From assembly GCF_007489275.1 (NCBI RefSeq), contig NZ_VLNR01000008.1:1-64000 (forward strand): a DNA stretch of 64,000 nt, written 5' to 3'. This document shows positions 61,906 through 64,000 of this stretch, in pieces. Position numbers and translations under genes: made by a program. The stretch's first letter is position 1, and the number at the start of each line of letters is the position of its first letter. The notes beneath the pieces were generated by a model. That model searched no databases. It saw only the letters and a list, made by a program, of their open reading frames with translations, and had not been told where the DNA came from. This DNA is from Aquimarina algiphila. Lineage in GTDB: Bacteria; Bacteroidota; Bacteroidia; Flavobacteriales; Flavobacteriaceae.

Positions 61906-62023
61906 AATAGTAAGAAAGCCTAAAACTTTCGGTGATTATAAGATTATCTTTATTAAGAGTTGATCGAATTGAACTTCTCTATATAATTATAATACAGGTA
62001 ACTATAAGATTACCCTATTTTTT

Positions 62024-62545
62024 TTAAATATTTAAGTCGTTACCGAGTAATTTTCTAATAGTTATAAAGGCATTACTCATCCTTCTTTCTACGGCTTTTA
62101 CAGAGATGTCGGTGATTTCAGCAATTTCTTTATAGGTTTTTTTATCAATTCGGCTTAATAAAAAGACTTCTCTTTCTTTGGAGGATAATTTAGCAATGCA
62201 ACGTTCTAATTTATCTTTAAACTCTTCTGTCTCCATTATAAAATCCGGACTTTCGTTGTTTTTATCATCTCTTGGTATAGCCTCATAACGTAATACCACT
62301 TTTTTATGTGCGAATTCATTTAAGAGTGCATTATTACATATGGTAAAAATTAAGGATTTTGCAGTTTCAAATATGATATCAGCACATTGTTTCCACAATT
62401 TTACAAAAGCATCCTGCACGATATCTTCTGCCTGTTGCAAGTCACCACATTTATAATATAGGTAGTTTCTCGCCGATTCAAAATGAGTATTGAACAGGGA
62501 GTCAAAATTCTTTTCCTCACAAACAGATTGCTTTTTTTCGGGCAT
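62024..62545 (-). CDS. FecI-type ECF sigma factor
   Basis: 173 residues. Region 2 (YYKCGDLQQAEDIVQDAFVKLWK-type, about 30-52) and region 4 (LSSKEREVFLLSRIDKKTYKEIAEITDISVKAVERRMSNA, about 122-160) are clear. It is 118 bases upstream of fecR and pairs with it in the usual fecI-fecR-receptor order. Confidence 0.93.
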   Translation of the reverse strand: MPEKKQSVCEEKNFDSLFNTHFESARNYLYYKCGDLQQAEDIVQDAFVKLWKQCADIIFETAKSLIFTICNNALLNEFAHKKVVLRYEAIPRDDKNNESPDFIMETEEFKDKLERCIAKLSSKEREVFLLSRIDKKTYKEIAEITDISVKAVERRMSNAFITIRKLLGNDLNI

Positions 62546-62945
62546 GGGGTTTTAAAGTTAATAGGATATTCAAAACTATTAAAAAAAAGCGGAAAACCTA
62601 GACAATTCCTAATACAAACAGTTTCTTAAGAATGAATAAATAACTGTTTTACAGGGTTTTGTGTTTTTTTGTAGGGGTGTTTGTAGGGGTGTTTTTTTCT
62701 TTAAAAGTATAAAGCCCGACATATTTTTTGCGTCTCCCAAACTTCAAATCTTTTAACCTATGATTATGTTTACCTATTTCATCGACCTCTTTCCTGAGTA
62801 TTTTAAATATCATCTTTTTTAGAAGATTATAGATTACAATATCATTTTATCTCTATTTATAAAAAATAAAAATAGGGTATCTCCAAACTTGGCTGTATTA
62901 CATAAAAGACGATCAAAACAAATTAAATTTTTAAACCCCTTATTT
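62546..62945. other. Intergenic region with a 12-bp tandem repeat
   Basis: 400 bases between the divergent fecI and adhesin genes. gtaggggtgttt occurs twice in tandem (62671-62682 and 62683-62694), flanked by T-runs. It may be a regulator site or a slippage-prone tract. No gene is seen. Confidence 0.45.
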
Positions 62946-64000
62946 ATGAAAAAACTACTACTATTGTTATTAGCATCTTTCTGTTTTGCTTATAACCTAC
63001 AAGCACAATGTGGGCCTGGACAGGATACCACTCCACCTGTAATTGACAGTGCAGGAGATGGAACCCTTGCTCACCCTTTTCGAAATTTATTACAAGCTAC
63101 TGTAGGAAGTGTTCCTAGCGGGACTTACTACTTTAATTTTAACGGCAGCACTTTCCAAGGAGTATTAGATAATGATACCGATGGTGGTGGCTGGTTAATG
63201 ATTTTGAATTATGTACATATAGCTGGTGATAATTCTAACCTAACAGTACGAAACAACGATTTACCTTTATTAGGATCTTCTACCCTAGGCGATAATGAAG
63301 CTGGAACCACTAATTGGGGACATATAGGTAATGCTTTGGCAGCTGCTATTGATTTTGAAGAAATGCGACTTTATGGAGTAACCACGGGACATAATCGTGT
63401 AATCAACTTTAAGACAAGCTTTCAAGGAGTATTAAATTGTGTAAAAACAGGAACAGGTTCTTTTGATCGAATTAATGAAGTATCAAATCACACGGTATTA
63501 TCAAACCATTCTGCTAATATTCCGGCTCAAGCTTATAATGAATGGGTAGATCAAGGAGATCTCGCACTAACCAATTTCCCGTTTTGGACTGCAGGGAATT
63601 ATCATTGGGGAATTCGTGGAGGAGGTTCTCGTTGGGAAGTAGATGATTTTGCTAATAATACACAAAGTACTATACACCGTGTATGGGTGCGTGGTGACCT
63701 TTCGCCAGTGGGTCTGACAACGCTTACAGTGAATTTAGATGCAACAGGTAATGCAACCGTCGCACCAGGAGATTTTGGATTAACCGCTATAGACAATTGT
63801 ACTACTCCTGGTCTTAGTTTAAGTCAAACTGACTTTGATTGCACAAATGTTGGTAGTAATATCATCCAATTCACTGCCACCGATGATCAAAACAATAACA
63901 CATCTATTGATGTTACTGTTGTAATCGTTGAGTCTGCACCAGTAATTACCACAGATAATTTTGCACGTGTTAATTTGGATGCTACAGGTAATGGTTCCAT
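62946..64000 (+). CDS. Secreted fibrinogen-like/Ig-repeat adhesin, partial (3' end outside)
   Basis: ATG at 62946 opens 351 codons to the window edge. Signal peptide ends near LQAQC (about 21). Residues about 40-255 resemble a fibrinogen C-terminal-like domain: SGTYYFNF, DNDTDGGGWLMILNY, then WGIRGGGSRWEVDDF. From about 258 come HYR/Ig-like repeats of about 85 residues (VNLDATGNATVAPGDF, DNCTTPGLSLSQTDFDC, FTATDDQNNNT); a second VNLDATGN begins just before the edge. Large secreted proteins of this kind usually end in a type IX secretion signal, which would lie outside the window. Confidence 0.85.
   Translation, partial: MKKLLLLLLASFCFAYNLQAQCGPGQDTTPPVIDSAGDGTLAHPFRNLLQATVGSVPSGTYYFNFNGSTFQGVLDNDTDGGGWLMILNYVHIAGDNSNLTVRNNDLPLLGSSTLGDNEAGTTNWGHIGNALAAAIDFEEMRLYGVTTGHNRVINFKTSFQGVLNCVKTGTGSFDRINEVSNHTVLSNHSANIPAQAYNEWVDQGDLALTNFPFWTAGNYHWGIRGGGSRWEVDDFANNTQSTIHRVWVRGDLSPVGLTTLTVNLDATGNATVAPGDFGLTAIDNCTTPGLSLSQTDFDCTNVGSNIIQFTATDDQNNNTSIDVTVVIVESAPVITTDNFARVNLDATGNGS

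Noticed and set aside
63602-63796. 64-codon minus-strand frame near the right edge
   Set aside because: Antisense to the adhesin, whose signal peptide and repeats are convincing.
1-64000. tRNA, rRNA or CRISPR array
   Set aside because: No tRNA T-loop pattern in a plausible cloverleaf, no rRNA sequence and no regularly spaced identical repeats were found by eye.

Overview
The window is AT-rich and reads as the chromosome of a marine, gliding-type member of the Bacteroidetes, most likely Flavobacteriaceae (an Aquimarina-like organism is my best guess). Reasons: TonB receptors with a carboxypeptidase-like N-terminal domain, a FecI/FecR/TonB-receptor set, LytS/LytTR pairs, DUF2911 and PD40 proteins, a Cys/Thr-rich GG-leader peptide, and promoters that fit TTG-N20-TAnnTTTG.

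Layout. 1-4.7 kb is an accessory stretch of small unknown genes: a partial lipoprotein, three tiny minus-strand genes, a divergent HTH regulator between two palindromes, an overlapping lipoprotein/membrane-protein pair, and a 232-residue unknown followed by a very GC-rich non-coding island. 4.7-7.7 kb holds a sulfatase, an orphan RiPP (lanthipeptide-like) precursor and a DinB-fold protein. 7.7-39.3 kb is a large cobalamin locus. 39.5-45.9 kb carries small proteins, a TPR histidine kinase with its response regulator, an ECF sigma factor and a putative metallopeptidase. 46-53 kb has an ABA4-like operon ending in a LytS/LytTR pair, a MOSC protein and a second LytS/LytTR pair. 52.7-58.3 kb has a lipoprotein, DUF2911, two TolB-like beta-propeller proteins and a TPR-HTH regulator. 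58.3-62.5 kb is a FecI-FecR-TonB receptor unit, facing a large secreted fibrinogen-like adhesin that runs off the right edge.

The cobalamin locus has three blocks. The plus-strand block (7759-18046) encodes cobQ, cobD, cbiB and a P-loop ATPase, then a cobalamin riboswitch in front of a TonB receptor, a [2Fe-2S] protein, an SDR protein, cobA, cbiX and a HIT protein. The first minus-strand block (26426-19538) encodes a ChlI-ChlD-like protein, CobB and CobN. The second (39312-28730) is a tightly packed operon: CobW GTPase, adenosyltransferase, cobI, cobJ-cbiC fusion, bluB, cbiE-cbiT fusion, an outer-membrane barrel protein, cbiG-cobM fusion, cobK, cbiD and a nickel/cobalt permease. Together they cover uroporphyrinogen III to adenosylcobinamide phosphate plus dimethylbenzimidazole synthesis. 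Not seen here are the nucleotide-loop genes cobU/cobP, cobS and cobT, and a recognisable precorrin-2 dehydrogenase. Early-insertion genes (cbiX, cbiD, cbiG) and a late-insertion chelatase (cobN with ChlI-ChlD) occur side by side.

The most interesting unexplained items are the GC-rich structured island (3290-3575), the orphan RiPP precursor (6900-7067), the unassigned genes inside the cobalamin operons (11155, 14250, 15064, 33163), the response-regulator/glycosyltransferase fusion (27170), and the small-gene locus at 0.4-2.8 kb.
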